Positions 10,857 to 18,810 of a DNA stretch of 26,663 bases are shown in pieces. The notes under the pieces are model-generated. The model did not search any database. It had not been told where the DNA came from and was given only the letters and a program-made list of their open reading frames with translations. Position numbers and translations under genes: made by a program. The DNA is from an uncultured Rhodobacterales bacterium (GTDB lineage: Bacteria > Pseudomonadota > Alphaproteobacteria > Rhodobacterales > Rhodobacteraceae). Where the stretch lies: assembly GCA_937901055.1 (NCBI GenBank), contig CALCGO010000203.1:1-26663 (forward strand), read 5' to 3'. The first letter of the stretch is position 1. Every line of letters starts with the position of its first letter.

Positions 10857-10915
10857 TATTGTGCGTTGGCTCCTTTCGTAGCACAGACTTATGAAAAGCA
10901 AAACGGAGAACTCAT

Positions 10916-11227
10916 ATGTGTATTGGTGGTGGTGGCCGAGATCCAGCAGTGGACGCGGAACTTGCTAAGCAAAAAGAACAGCAAGCCGAGATGGATCGCG
11001 TTGCTGATATGCGGCGTAGAGAAAGCAGAGATCTTCTCACCGAATCCCTTATTTCAAGAAGCCGCTTTGTTGGCGCCGGAGCCAGTAGGCAGACAGCGTT
11101 GTTCTCTGGTATGAAGTCTACGTCCCTTCTTGGTAGCGCACTTACATCTCGTGGTGGCTCTGGGCGCGCGTCTCTTATATCTGGATCCAGTGGCGGCTCT
11201 GGATTTATAAGCGGGTATCTAAAATGA
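10916..11227 (+). CDS. Small Gly/Ser-rich virion-assembly protein, T7 gp7.3-like in position (103 aa)
   Basis: A 103-residue protein beginning M-C-I-G-G-G-G, with a charged helical middle (Q-K-E-Q-Q-A-E-M-D-R-V) and a Ser/Gly-rich C terminus ending S-G-G-S-G-F-I-S-G-Y-L-K. It lies directly before the portal gene, where T7 has gene 7.3, a 99-residue virion protein also with a basic middle and a Ser/Gly-rich end. That similarity is of position and composition only. GGAGA precedes the ATG, and the stop overlaps the portal start (ATGA). It is probably a minor virion or tail-assembly protein. Confidence 0.65.
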   Translation: MCIGGGGRDPAVDAELAKQKEQQAEMDRVADMRRRESRDLLTESLISRSRFVGAGASRQTALFSGMKSTSLLGSALTSRGGSGRASLISGSSGGSGFISGYLK

Positions 11228-12780
11228 AAAAGACAGCAGTAGAGCGTATCAAGGCATTTGAACGCGCGAAGACAAAGCGCAAGTTGTTCGAAAGCGTGTT
11301 CGAAGAATGCTATGAGTATGCGCTCCCGTACCGCGAATCCTTCTATGCAGAAACCATTGGACAACGGCGCGACGATAAAATCTTTGATGAGACAGCTGTG
11401 GTCGGTGTGCAAGAGTTTGCCTCCCGCTTGCAAGCTGGCATCGTACCGATCTTTTCCAGATGGGCAGACCTTATGGCTGGCTCCGAGGTTCCTAAAGAGG
11501 ACCGTGATCCGGTTAATAATGATCTTGAGGATGTAACGGAATACGTCTTCGAAGTAATACAGAACTCCAACTTCTCTCAGGCAGTTCATGAATCCTTCTT
11601 GGATCTGGCTGTAGGTACTGGCGTTTTGTCTGTGGTGGAAGGCGACTCCATCAACCCCGTTAAGTTCGCCGCGGTTCCCCTCCCCCACATCGTTCTCGAT
11701 GTCGGACCCGACACCACAACTATTGACGACTTCTTTCACGAGCGTGGCGATATTATGTTTGCGGATATCCCCGATCTATATCCTGATGCGAAGCTATCGC
11801 CAGAACTTAAGGCGAAGATAGAACGAGATCCCGATGGCAAGACCACTCTTGTCGAGGGCGTATCTCGTGACCACAAGGTTAAGAACGAGTCGGCCTACGA
11901 TTACTTTGTGATTGAAAAGGAAACCAAGAGCTTCATTATGAATGATGAAGTCAAAGGTATTGGCTCCAACCAGTTCATCGCCTTCCGCTGGTCGGCGTGC
12001 GCTAAAGAAGTCTACGGTCGTGGGCCTTTGTTCAATGCCCTGTCAGCTATTAAAACCACCAACCTAACTGTGGAACTCATACTAGAGAACGCGCAGATGG
12101 CTATCTCTGGTGTTTACAATATGGATGATGATGGCGTTGTAAATCCTGACACAGTGCAGATAGTGCCAGGGACTATCATTCCTAAAGCCATCGGTTCCGG
12201 TGGCCTTCAACCTGTTGCCGCCGCTGGGTCGTTTGATGTTGCTGGCCTTATCCTCGAAGATATGCGCCTCAACATCAAGCGCGCGCTTTACAATGATATG
12301 CTTGGCAACCCTGATAGAACTCCGGCTTCTGCTACAGAGGTAGCCGAGCGTATGGCTGATCTATCTCGGCGCATCGGCTCTGCCTTTGGTCGCTTGCAGT
12401 CGGAACTTGTGCAGCCAATTCTTCAGCGGGTGATTTATATTCTAAAGAAGCAGGGGCGCATATCCCTGCCAACAGTTAACGGAACAGAGGTTCGTGTCCG
12501 TCCCGTTTCCCCACTTGCTCAAGCTCAAGCTAATGAAGACATCACATCCGTTGCGCGCTTCTTGGAATTGGTCGGTGGTATGTTTGGGCCGGAGATGTTG
12601 AACATCCTGATCGACTCTGAAGAGTCAGCTGTTTACCTTGCTAGAAAGTTCGGAGTTCCCGACAACTTGATTCGTGACGCAAGTCAGCGTAAAGAATTAG
12701 TTGCAGCTATGCAGCAAGCTGCTGCGGCACAGCAACAGCAGGGGATACCAGATGAGCAAGGCGGCCAGCAAGTCCAATAA
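11224..12780 (+). CDS. Portal (head-to-tail connector) protein, 518 aa
   Basis: A 518-residue protein resembling T7 gp8-type connectors (536 aa): an early L-P-Y-R-E-S-F-Y segment (about 36-43), a region with L-Q-A-G-I-V-P (about 75-81) followed by W-A-D-L, long helices in the middle (V-E-L-I-L-E-N-A-Q-M-A) and R-T-P-A-S-A-T-E-V-A-E-R-M-A (about 364-377), which is well conserved in this family. The C-terminal 30 residues are Gln/Ala-rich and disordered. Twelve copies would form the packaging channel and the vertex to which the tail attaches. Its start overlaps the preceding stop; the next gene begins 29 bases before its end. Confidence 0.9.
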   Translation: MKKTAVERIKAFERAKTKRKLFESVFEECYEYALPYRESFYAETIGQRRDDKIFDETAVVGVQEFASRLQAGIVPIFSRWADLMAGSEVPKEDRDPVNNDLEDVTEYVFEVIQNSNFSQAVHESFLDLAVGTGVLSVVEGDSINPVKFAAVPLPHIVLDVGPDTTTIDDFFHERGDIMFADIPDLYPDAKLSPELKAKIERDPDGKTTLVEGVSRDHKVKNESAYDYFVIEKETKSFIMNDEVKGIGSNQFIAFRWSACAKEVYGRGPLFNALSAIKTTNLTVELILENAQMAISGVYNMDDDGVVNPDTVQIVPGTIIPKAIGSGGLQPVAAAGSFDVAGLILEDMRLNIKRALYNDMLGNPDRTPASATEVAERMADLSRRIGSAFGRLQSELVQPILQRVIYILKKQGRISLPTVNGTEVRVRPVSPLAQAQANEDITSVARFLELVGGMFGPEMLNILIDSEESAVYLARKFGVPDNLIRDASQRKELVAAMQQAAAAQQQQGIPDEQGGQQVQ

Positions 12781-13057
12781 ATCTGTGCTAAGTATGGATG
12801 GCGTTATGCGCCAACCAGAACAAGACCAACAGATCTCGATGAACATAGCAGCCCTTTTCTCAAGCCCTGCTGGTAAAGTCACGCTTGAGTATCTTAAATC
12901 CATCAGCATTAATAATGTCTACGGACCTGATGTTAGCAGCGATACGTTGCGACACGTCGAGGGCCAGAGGTATATTGTCGGCGTTCTTGAGCAAAGAGCA
13001 AAGCAAGGGCATGCTATTAAGGCGGGGCAATCCAACAAGAAGGTAGATAAGAAATGA
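12752..13057 (+). CDS. Bbp19-family phage protein (101 aa)
   Basis: From ATG 12752 (AGGGG upstream, inside the portal gene) the product has 101 residues. The pattern I-A-A-L-F-S-S-P-A-G-K-V-T-L-E-Y-L-K (about 32-49), then D-T-L-R-H-V-E-G-Q-R-Y-I-V-G-V-L-E-Q-R (about 66-84) matches my memory of Bbp19 of Bordetella phage BPP-1 and relatives, which lie between portal and capsid genes. The function is not established; a role in head assembly is inferred from position. It overlaps portal by 29 bases and the scaffold gene by 4 (ATGA). Confidence 0.7.
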   Translation: MSKAASKSNKSVLSMDGVMRQPEQDQQISMNIAALFSSPAGKVTLEYLKSISINNVYGPDVSSDTLRHVEGQRYIVGVLEQRAKQGHAIKAGQSNKKVDKK

Positions 13058-13794
13058 CAGATAAATCCCTTATTCAAGATCCCGTAGATCCCGTAGATCC
13101 CGTAGATCCGGTTGACCCAGTAGATCCTGTAGATCCGGCTATTGACAACAGACCTGATTGGCTCCCAGAGAAGTACAAGACAATCGAGGATCTTGCCAAG
13201 GGGCACTCTGAACTTGAGAAGCGGTTCGGCCAGAAGGAAGAAGAGATACGCGCTACACTTGTTGGCGAGATGGAGGCCAAGCGGCTAGAGGCGCGTCCGG
13301 AAACTAAGGATGATTACAAGCTGCCAGAGTCTATGAATGGTGACGAGGCTGTGGATAACGAGCTTCTTAACTGGTGGGCCAGTGAGTCGTTTGCCAATGG
13401 TCATTCTCAAGAGCAGTTCGAGGAAGGTATCAACATCTACGCCAAGGCATTGGCAGCTGATGTGCCAGTGTATGAAGAAGAAATGGGGAAGCTAGGCGAT
13501 GGGGCAAAGGGAAGAACAGAAGCGGCGACACTCTTCGTCAACAAGTTCTTTCCAGAAGAATCTATCGGAGCAATCCAGCGGATGTGCGAAACGGCAGATG
13601 GTATCGTGGCCCTTGAGCACATCATGGCGCAAGTCAAAGACACTTCTATTGGCAACAATCCTGCACCGACAGGCCAACTTACTGAGGCGAGCTTGCAGGA
13701 AATGATGCAAGATCCACGTTACTGGAATCCAGCCAAGCGCGATAAGAACTTTGTAAAGCAGGTAACAAACGGGTTTGATAAACTCTATGGTTAA
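13054..13794 (+). CDS. Capsid scaffold / assembly protein (246 aa)
   Basis: A 246-residue, very acidic, helix-rich protein lying between portal and capsid genes, as T7 gp9 does. It opens with a Pro-rich tandem DPV repeat (residues 9-29), then W-L-P-E-K-Y-K-T-I-E-D-L-A-K-G-H-S-E-L-E-K-R (about 33-54), a segment typical of phage scaffold proteins, and ends with a basic helix R-D-K-N-F-V-K-Q-V that would contact the capsid protein. It would assemble inside the procapsid and leave on maturation. The start overlaps the Bbp19-like gene stop (ATGA). Confidence 0.8.
   Translation: MTDKSLIQDPVDPVDPVDPVDPVDPVDPAIDNRPDWLPEKYKTIEDLAKGHSELEKRFGQKEEEIRATLVGEMEAKRLEARPETKDDYKLPESMNGDEAVDNELLNWWASESFANGHSQEQFEEGINIYAKALAADVPVYEEEMGKLGDGAKGRTEAATLFVNKFFPEESIGAIQRMCETADGIVALEHIMAQVKDTSIGNNPAPTGQLTEASLQEMMQDPRYWNPAKRDKNFVKQVTNGFDKLYG
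13078..13140 (+). repeat. Seven-unit 9-bp tandem repeat encoding DPV
   Basis: Units of GATCCCGTA: the first three are identical, units 4-7 differ, mostly at third positions, giving (DPV)x6 and DPA. Recent expansion of the first three by slippage, on older units kept for the amino-acid sequence, explains the pattern. The stretch is a flexible, Pro-rich N-terminal linker of the scaffold protein. Confidence 0.85.
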
Positions 13795-14272
13795 GATTAT
13801 GCGGAGAGGCAGCCTGTCTTTCTCTCCGTCAACCACTAGAGATGTTACTATTGTTGCAGCCACAATGTCACAGAATGACAGAGAGGAGTGCAGACTTCTC
13901 GGCTTCACGCCTTTCGATGCGCTGCTTCAAGGTTACAATGATGGCATTACCTTTACGATACATGATGGCGAAACCACATCAGGCATGTGTGGCGTTACTC
14001 CAATAGATGCAGATAGCGCGCGCGTATGGTTTCTTGGCACTGAAGAACTGCGATCAAACAGGTCGTTCATTAGATGCAGCATTTCTATGCGCCGATATTT
14101 CCATAGGCTGTTTCCCTGCTTGGAGAATATCGTCCCCGCTACATCGGAAGCCACGATAGGCTGGCTTACCTTCCTTGGCTTTACCTTCGATCTTGTGGCT
14201 GTTGATGTAAATGGCAACAGGTTCCTGCGATTTGTGCGTTGTGATTATACCTCTCGGAATGCCTCTTCGTAA
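13787..14272 (+). CDS. DUF2833 / T7 gp13-like protein with GNAT-like fold (161 aa)
   Basis: A 161-residue protein resembling the DUF2833 (T7 gp13) family: D-R-E-E-C-R-L-L-G-F (about 31-40), F-T-I-H-D-G-E-T-T-S-G-M-C-G-V (about 58-72), V-W-F-L-G-T-E-E-L (about 80-88) and a helix F-H-R-L-F-P-C-L-E-N-I (about 106-116), which follows the GNAT acetyltransferase layout. In T7 gp13 is needed for virion morphogenesis; enzyme activity is not established. The start is uncertain: ATG 13787 overlaps the scaffold stop and is chosen, while TTG 13775 and ATG 13799 are possible. Confidence 0.7.
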   Translation: MVKIMRRGSLSFSPSTTRDVTIVAATMSQNDREECRLLGFTPFDALLQGYNDGITFTIHDGETTSGMCGVTPIDADSARVWFLGTEELRSNRSFIRCSISMRRYFHRLFPCLENIVPATSEATIGWLTFLGFTFDLVAVDVNGNRFLRFVRCDYTSRNASS

Positions 14273-14309
14273 TCACTACGGCCCGATATGTGCAGAGCGG
14301 CCCCGCAAG

Positions 14310-14345
14310 GGATACCCGCGCAGACGCAAACAGGCGGATACCCGC
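14310..14345 (+). repeat. Direct repeat GGATACCCGC before the capsid gene
   Basis: Two exact copies, 14310-14319 and 14336-14345, 26 bases apart. Each can form a small hairpin (GGG-ATA-CCC; GCGG-ATAC-CCGC). They fill most of the 104-base gap before the most abundantly expressed gene, so control of its mRNA stability or translation is possible. No good promoter is seen in the gap. Confidence 0.5.
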
Positions 14346-14376
14346 AGATGTGTAAATCAAACAAGGAAACTGTATC

Positions 14377-15186
14377 ATGGCGAATACTATCGACACCGCC
14401 TTTATCAAGCAGTTTGAATCCGATGTGCATCTCGCGTATCAGCGTATGGGTTCAAAATTGCGGAACACAGTCCGTTCCACCAATGTAGCTGGTAGCGTTG
14501 CTCGCTTTCAGAAGATTGGTACTGGCTCGGCCTCAACCAAATCTCGTAACGGTAACATCACTCCGATGGAGTTGGCGCACTCAACTGTTGAAGTTACAAT
14601 GGCCGACTACTACGCGGCTGAGTACATCGACAAGTTGGATGAACTGAAGATCAATATCAACGAGCGTCAAGCCGTAGCTACTTCAGCTGCCGCTGCACTC
14701 GGTCGCAAGACAGACGCACTTCTCTATGCAGCAATGGACGCTGGCGCAAGCTCGACCCAGATTGCTGATACGAGTGGCGCGCTTGTTAAGGCTGATTTGC
14801 TTTCTCTCTTTGAGACTGTTGGTCTTGCAGACATGCCGGAAGATGGTGGGCGTTGGCTTGCGATGAACCCTGCTGGTTTTGCTGATCTGTTCTCGATCAC
14901 AGAGTTCGCGTCTTCCGACTACGTTGGCGATCAGAATCTACCATTCGCTGGTGGCCTGACAATGAAGACCTTCCTATCGTTCAACATCTTCTCCACGTCT
15001 GCTGTTACTGGCGGGAAGAACATTGCGTACCATACCAATGCTGTTGGTCTTGGTATCAACGCTGATGTTGCTACGGAAGTAAACTATGTTGCGGAAAAAG
15101 CAGCGCATCTTGCAACTTCGATGATGTCGATGGGGGCCACCGTTATTGACGACGAGGGTGTCTACGAAGTCCTCGACAACAACTAG
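14377..15186 (+). CDS. Major capsid protein (269 aa)
   Basis: A 269-residue protein with an N-terminal F-I-K-Q-F-E-S-D-V-H-L-A-Y-Q (about 9-22), A-R-F-Q-K-I-G-T-G-S-A (about 42-52), then Y-Y-A-A-E-Y-I-D-K-L-D-E-L-K (about 78-91), typical of the HK97-fold Phage_capsid_2-type proteins found in podoviruses. It is shorter than and unlike T7 gp10. It forms the icosahedral shell. AAGGAAA lies 10 bases upstream. It is followed by a small capsid-associated gene, as in related phages. Confidence 0.85.
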   Translation: MANTIDTAFIKQFESDVHLAYQRMGSKLRNTVRSTNVAGSVARFQKIGTGSASTKSRNGNITPMELAHSTVEVTMADYYAAEYIDKLDELKININERQAVATSAAAALGRKTDALLYAAMDAGASSTQIADTSGALVKADLLSLFETVGLADMPEDGGRWLAMNPAGFADLFSITEFASSDYVGDQNLPFAGGLTMKTFLSFNIFSTSAVTGGKNIAYHTNAVGLGINADVATEVNYVAEKAAHLATSMMSMGATVIDDEGVYEVLDNN

Positions 15187-15201
15187 GAAAGAAGGTGATT
15201 C

Positions 15202-15468
15202 ATGGCTTACGGAGCTTCAGGTCTTAGCCGTATGTCTTCCGGTGGCGGGTACGCTGTCTGGATGTATGTTACGGCTGATCCCATTGCGACAGTTAACACC
15301 GCCGCGTACTTCACAGGCGAATCTGTTAACATGCTTAATGTTGGTGATATCATTTGGGTTTATGACACAAATGTTCCAACACTAAGTATCGTGCAGGTCT
15401 TGTCCAATGATGGTGCAACTGTTGATGTCTCCGATGGTACAACCATCGCGCAGACTGATACTGACTAA
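15202..15468 (+). CDS. Small capsid-associated protein, possible head decoration (88 aa)
   Basis: An 88-residue, beta-rich, Gly/Ser/Thr protein. M-A-Y-G-A-S-G-L-S-R-M-S-S-G-G-G-Y at the N terminus and M-L-N-V-G-D-I-I-W-V-Y-D (about 44-55) are shared, from memory, with small proteins found just after the capsid gene in many podoviruses. A decoration or cement function is inferred from position, size and composition, and is not shown. AGAAGGTGA precedes the ATG. The stop codon touches the Shine-Dalgarno sequence of the next gene. Confidence 0.7.
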   Translation: MAYGASGLSRMSSGGGYAVWMYVTADPIATVNTAAYFTGESVNMLNVGDIIWVYDTNVPTLSIVQVLSNDGATVDVSDGTTIAQTDTD

Positions 15469-15503
15469 AGGAGTGGGGGCTTCGGCCCCCATACCAACAC
15501 ATG
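15468..15503 (+). promoter_or_regulatory. Shine-Dalgarno and start codon separated by a cUUCGg hairpin
   Basis: AAGGAG (15468-15473) is followed directly by TGGGGGC (15474-15480), TTCG, and GCCCCCA (15485-15491): seven pairs closed by the extra-stable cUUCGg tetraloop. Nine bases (15492-15500) then lead to the ATG at 15501. Linear SD-to-ATG spacing of 27 bases is too long; with the hairpin folded it becomes 9, which is ideal. No T run follows, so it is not a terminator. A similar arrangement is known for T4 gene 38. Confidence 0.75.
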
Positions 15504-16085
15504 AGCAGCAGAACCAATTCAAACATAGATATATGCGCGCGCTCTCTCGTCCTTATCGGCGCAGAGCCGATCACGTCTTTCTCGGATGGAAACACAGAGT
15601 CGCTTGTTGCTTCCAACCTATACGAAGACATAGCGCAAACCTCTTTAACAAATACACGCTGGCGGTTCGCTACCAACCAAGCCGTTCTTAATAGAGAGAC
15701 AGAAGAACCAACAGGCAGGTGGGATGCGTCCTACGAAATGCCTAGTGATCTGATTATGCTGCATGCGGTTACTGTTAATGACTACCCGATTAACTACGAC
15801 ACATATGGAAGCAAGGTATTCTGCGACGCTGCCTCTGCCGATAGTGTAGTCGCGGATTACACCTTTCGTGCCGATGAAGTTAACTGGCCGCCTTATTTCG
15901 TAGTGGCTGTTGAGTTCACTATGGCCTCAGTCTTTGCCGCAGCTATTGCGCGAGATGCTTCGATGTCGAACATGTACGAGCAAAAGGCTTTGCTTGCTAT
16001 GGCTAAAGCGCGTGGGCTTGACTCACAACAGCAAACGTCTCGCAGGTTACCTACTTCGAGGTTCATAACTAATAGGCGTTCCTGA
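15501..16085 (+). CDS. Tail tubular protein A, T7 gp11-like (194 aa)
   Basis: The 194-residue length matches T7 gp11 (196). Near the N terminus I-C-A-R-S-L-V-L-I-G-A-E-P-I-T-S-F (about 11-27), then L-Y-E-D-I-A-Q-T-S-L-T-N-T-R-W-R-F-A-T (about 40-58) and L-N-R-E-T-E-E-P form the family signature. It would join the portal to the nozzle as a dodecameric ring. Its start codon is reached through the hairpin-containing ribosome site at 15468-15503. The stop overlaps the next start (TGATG). Confidence 0.9.
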   Translation: MSSRTNSNIDICARSLVLIGAEPITSFSDGNTESLVASNLYEDIAQTSLTNTRWRFATNQAVLNRETEEPTGRWDASYEMPSDLIMLHAVTVNDYPINYDTYGSKVFCDAASADSVVADYTFRADEVNWPPYFVVAVEFTMASVFAAAIARDASMSNMYEQKALLAMAKARGLDSQQQTSRRLPTSRFITNRRS

Positions 16086-18355
16086 TGTCCCAAAAAGTTC
16101 GAGTACCAGTATCCAACTTTGCATTTGGTGAGGTCAGCCCGTCCCTTCTTTCCCGCACCGATACTCCGATCTATGCAGCTTCTGCACAGAGGATTGAGAA
16201 CTTTCTCATTCGTCCAGAGGGCGGTGTGGTTAAGCGTGGCGGTATGGCAAATCTTTACAAGCATGCCATTACATACGATAGCGCAAAGACGCAGCAGTCT
16301 CGGCTCGTTCCGTTTATCTTCTCCGATGATGAACAGTATATAATTTCGCTTGAGGATGCACAGATCAAAGTCTTCCAGATTAATTCTGTCACTGGCGCGG
16401 TCACTCTTATCCAGACAATCACACAAGACACAGACGCTAACGCTCTGCCGTTTGATGATGATTACCTGCACGAGTATACCTTCGCCCAAGCTGGTGACGT
16501 TATGTTTATCTGCCATCAGAACTTCATGGTGCGCCAGCTTGTAAGGACAAGCGCGACTACGTTCCAAGTAGAACTATATGTGTTTGACACCAAGTCAGAT
16601 GATAACCTTATTTATCAGCCCTACTATCCATTCCGCACCCTTGGCACAACGCTTGACCCTTCGGCAACGACAGGCTCCGGCATTACGATTGTTACAAGCT
16701 CCGCCTACTTTGACACAACCGGATCTCTGACCGGAGCTGATTACCTGTCTTCTTTGCATGTCGGCGTTACACTTCGCTATCACGGCCAAGAGCTAACCAT
16801 TGTTTCCGTTCAGTCCTCGACAAGCGCAACGGCTGATGTTGTAGATGAACTATATCAAGACCTTCAAACTGATGCGCTGGAAACGATTGACACCACGACA
16901 GACGTTGTTGTTCGCCATGTTAACCACGGTATGTTAGCTGGTGACTCGATTACATTCTCCAACGCTGGTGCTGTTGGCGGCATAACGGCTGCCAATATAA
17001 ATGGTGCGCGCACTATCTCTGAAATCCGTAGCGATAATGAGTACGTGTTTACCGCTGGTACTGCGGCTACATCCTCAGAGGTTGGCGGTGGTACGCCTCG
17101 CGTTGTAACGCACGCGGCTACGCAGAATTGGGAGGAGCAATCATTCTCGGCAAAGCGCGGTTATCCAGCTGCTGTTACCTTCCATGAAAACCGCTTGGCC
17201 TTTGCTGGCAGTCCGTCACAGCCCGATGGTATCTGGCTTTCCAAGTCGAGCAAGTATTATAACTTCGATGTTGGCGATGCTAACGATGATGATGCGATTG
17301 ATATTACGGTAGCTGTTGGTGAGATATCTGAAATCCGTCACCTTGTTTCCAATAGGGATCTCCAGATCTTCGGAGCTGGTGGTGAGCTTTATATTCCTGC
17401 GCTATCCAATCAGGCTTTAACACCAACCAACACTCAGATCCGTAGGCAGACTTCCTTCGGATGTAGCTACGCACGCCCTGCGCCAATGGATGGTGGTACG
17501 CTATTCATTCAGACAGACAAGAATATCATTCGTGAATATATCTTTACCGACTCACAGGCTGCATACATCTCCGCGCCTATCTCCGGCCTCTCTTCGCACT
17601 TAATCAAAACGCCCATTGAGATGAGCGTTTCACGTGGAACAAACGGCCTCACAGATTCATTTGCCTTCGCGCTTAATTCCGATGGCACTGTGGCTGTGCT
17701 TAATTCCAACAGGCAGGAGCAGAGAGCCGGATGGATTGAGTTCACCTCCGATGGCTCGTTCCATTCCATTATGGTTATCGGTGATAGAACTTTTGCTAAC
17801 GTAGTGTTTGATACAGGCGCCGGAACTGAAGAGATGTTTCTCTGTGAGCTAGATGTCGATGCCAATGTTGATATGTCCAAGACGTATAGTGGCACGGCTG
17901 GCGTGTTCGATGTCTCTGCCGATTTTGCAAATGGTGCTGTTGTTGATGTAATATCAGGAACGCATTACATTGGATCATTCACAGTTGCGGCTGGCGATGT
18001 GGATGTATCTGGTGTTGACGCAACGCTTACCTCTGTAGAGGTTGGCTATGGGTTTGATGTAGAACTAAAGACCAATCCGATTGATGTCTCTTCTCAGTCA
18101 GGGCCAGTTACAGGCAACCCGCGCGCGCTTGGTGCGGTTGTGCTGGATCTATATGATACGCTATCAGTTACGGTTAATGGGACAGATTTGATTGTTCGCA
18201 ATGTTACAGATGATTTGAGCGAGGATCTCATGCCCGTTACCGGAAAGAGAGAGTTTTACCTTCTTGGCTATGGCCGAGATCCGCAGGTAACTATAACGCA
18301 GTCAGTACCATTGTCCTTACAGGTTAATGGATTAGTCACGGAGCTTGTGTTCTAA
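16085..18355 (+). CDS. Tail tubular protein B, T7 gp12-like nozzle (756 aa)
   Basis: The 756-residue length is close to T7 gp12 (794). The N terminus V-S-N-F-A-F-G-E-V-S-P-S-L-L-S-R-T-D (about 8-25), Y-A-A-S-A-Q-R-I-E-N-F-L-I-R-P-E-G-G (about 29-46) and later Y-P-A-A-V-T-F-H-E-N-R-L-A-F-A-G-S (about 360-376) and I-W-L-S-K-S are typical of the family. The rest is beta-rich. Six copies would form the tail nozzle. TGATG and TAATG junctions couple it to both neighbours. Confidence 0.9.
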   Translation: MSQKVRVPVSNFAFGEVSPSLLSRTDTPIYAASAQRIENFLIRPEGGVVKRGGMANLYKHAITYDSAKTQQSRLVPFIFSDDEQYIISLEDAQIKVFQINSVTGAVTLIQTITQDTDANALPFDDDYLHEYTFAQAGDVMFICHQNFMVRQLVRTSATTFQVELYVFDTKSDDNLIYQPYYPFRTLGTTLDPSATTGSGITIVTSSAYFDTTGSLTGADYLSSLHVGVTLRYHGQELTIVSVQSSTSATADVVDELYQDLQTDALETIDTTTDVVVRHVNHGMLAGDSITFSNAGAVGGITAANINGARTISEIRSDNEYVFTAGTAATSSEVGGGTPRVVTHAATQNWEEQSFSAKRGYPAAVTFHENRLAFAGSPSQPDGIWLSKSSKYYNFDVGDANDDDAIDITVAVGEISEIRHLVSNRDLQIFGAGGELYIPALSNQALTPTNTQIRRQTSFGCSYARPAPMDGGTLFIQTDKNIIREYIFTDSQAAYISAPISGLSSHLIKTPIEMSVSRGTNGLTDSFAFALNSDGTVAVLNSNRQEQRAGWIEFTSDGSFHSIMVIGDRTFANVVFDTGAGTEEMFLCELDVDANVDMSKTYSGTAGVFDVSADFANGAVVDVISGTHYIGSFTVAAGDVDVSGVDATLTSVEVGYGFDVELKTNPIDVSSQSGPVTGNPRALGAVVLDLYDTLSVTVNGTDLIVRNVTDDLSEDLMPVTGKREFYLLGYGRDPQVTITQSVPLSLQVNGLVTELVF

Positions 18356-18798
18356 TGGATCCAATCACAATAGGATTTGCTTTGTTCTCTGCCTTTGGGC
18401 AGTTAGGGGCTGGTCAAGCAACCAAGAACCAAGCGGATCAAACCGCAGATCAAATGGCATTGGATCGTGAGCTTCGTGCAATTCAGTCTAAGCAATGGGC
18501 GGCTGCACGTATAGATGATTACCTTGTCGCGTCCTCTGCTAACAACGCCTTCTTTGCGTACTCTGGCCGTGATACATCGGATCGATCAATCAAGGCGTTC
18601 AAAGAAAAGCAAGCCGAGATTGTGCAGACTGACATCGAGCGTAGTGATAATCAGTCTATGTTAGAGCAGTCACGTATGAAAACGCAGGAGGTTGCGGAGC
18701 GTGCGCGTGGTCGTAACGCGGTATCAACTTCTATCTTCAACGCATTCTCTACCGTTTCTACAGGTGCTTACCGCGCGCAACAAGTTTATGTTCCATAG
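18355..18798 (+). CDS. Internal virion protein B, T7 gp14-like (147 aa)
   Basis: A 147-residue protein, shorter than T7 gp14 (196). It starts with a hydrophobic segment I-T-I-G-F-A-L-F-S-A-F-G-Q-L (about 4-17), then has long charged helices (Q-M-A-L-D-R-E-L-R-A-I-Q) and an A-F-F-A-Y-S-G-R-D segment (about 65-73). In T7 gp14 is ejected and forms the outer-membrane channel. Assignment rests on order, the N-terminal hydrophobic helix and the helix-rich sequence. The start overlaps the previous stop (TAATG). Confidence 0.75.
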   Translation: MDPITIGFALFSAFGQLGAGQATKNQADQTADQMALDRELRAIQSKQWAAARIDDYLVASSANNAFFAYSGRDTSDRSIKAFKEKQAEIVQTDIERSDNQSMLEQSRMKTQEVAERARGRNAVSTSIFNAFSTVSTGAYRAQQVYVP

Positions 18799-18810
18799 TA
18801 AGGAAACGAC

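Noticed and set aside
10866..11114. Frame continuing after the amber stop of terL
   Set aside because: It overlaps the small Gly/Ser-rich protein gene, which has a ribosome site and coupled stop, and the terL protein is already full length; likewise there is no sign that TAG is recoded in this genome.
12701..12751. Upstream extension of the Bbp19-like gene
   Set aside because: It lies in the 3' end of the portal gene; ATG 12752 has AGGGG and gives the usual family length.
14223..14251. Promoter before the capsid gene (TATACC)
   Set aside because: The -10-like TATACC has no acceptable -35 at any usual spacing.
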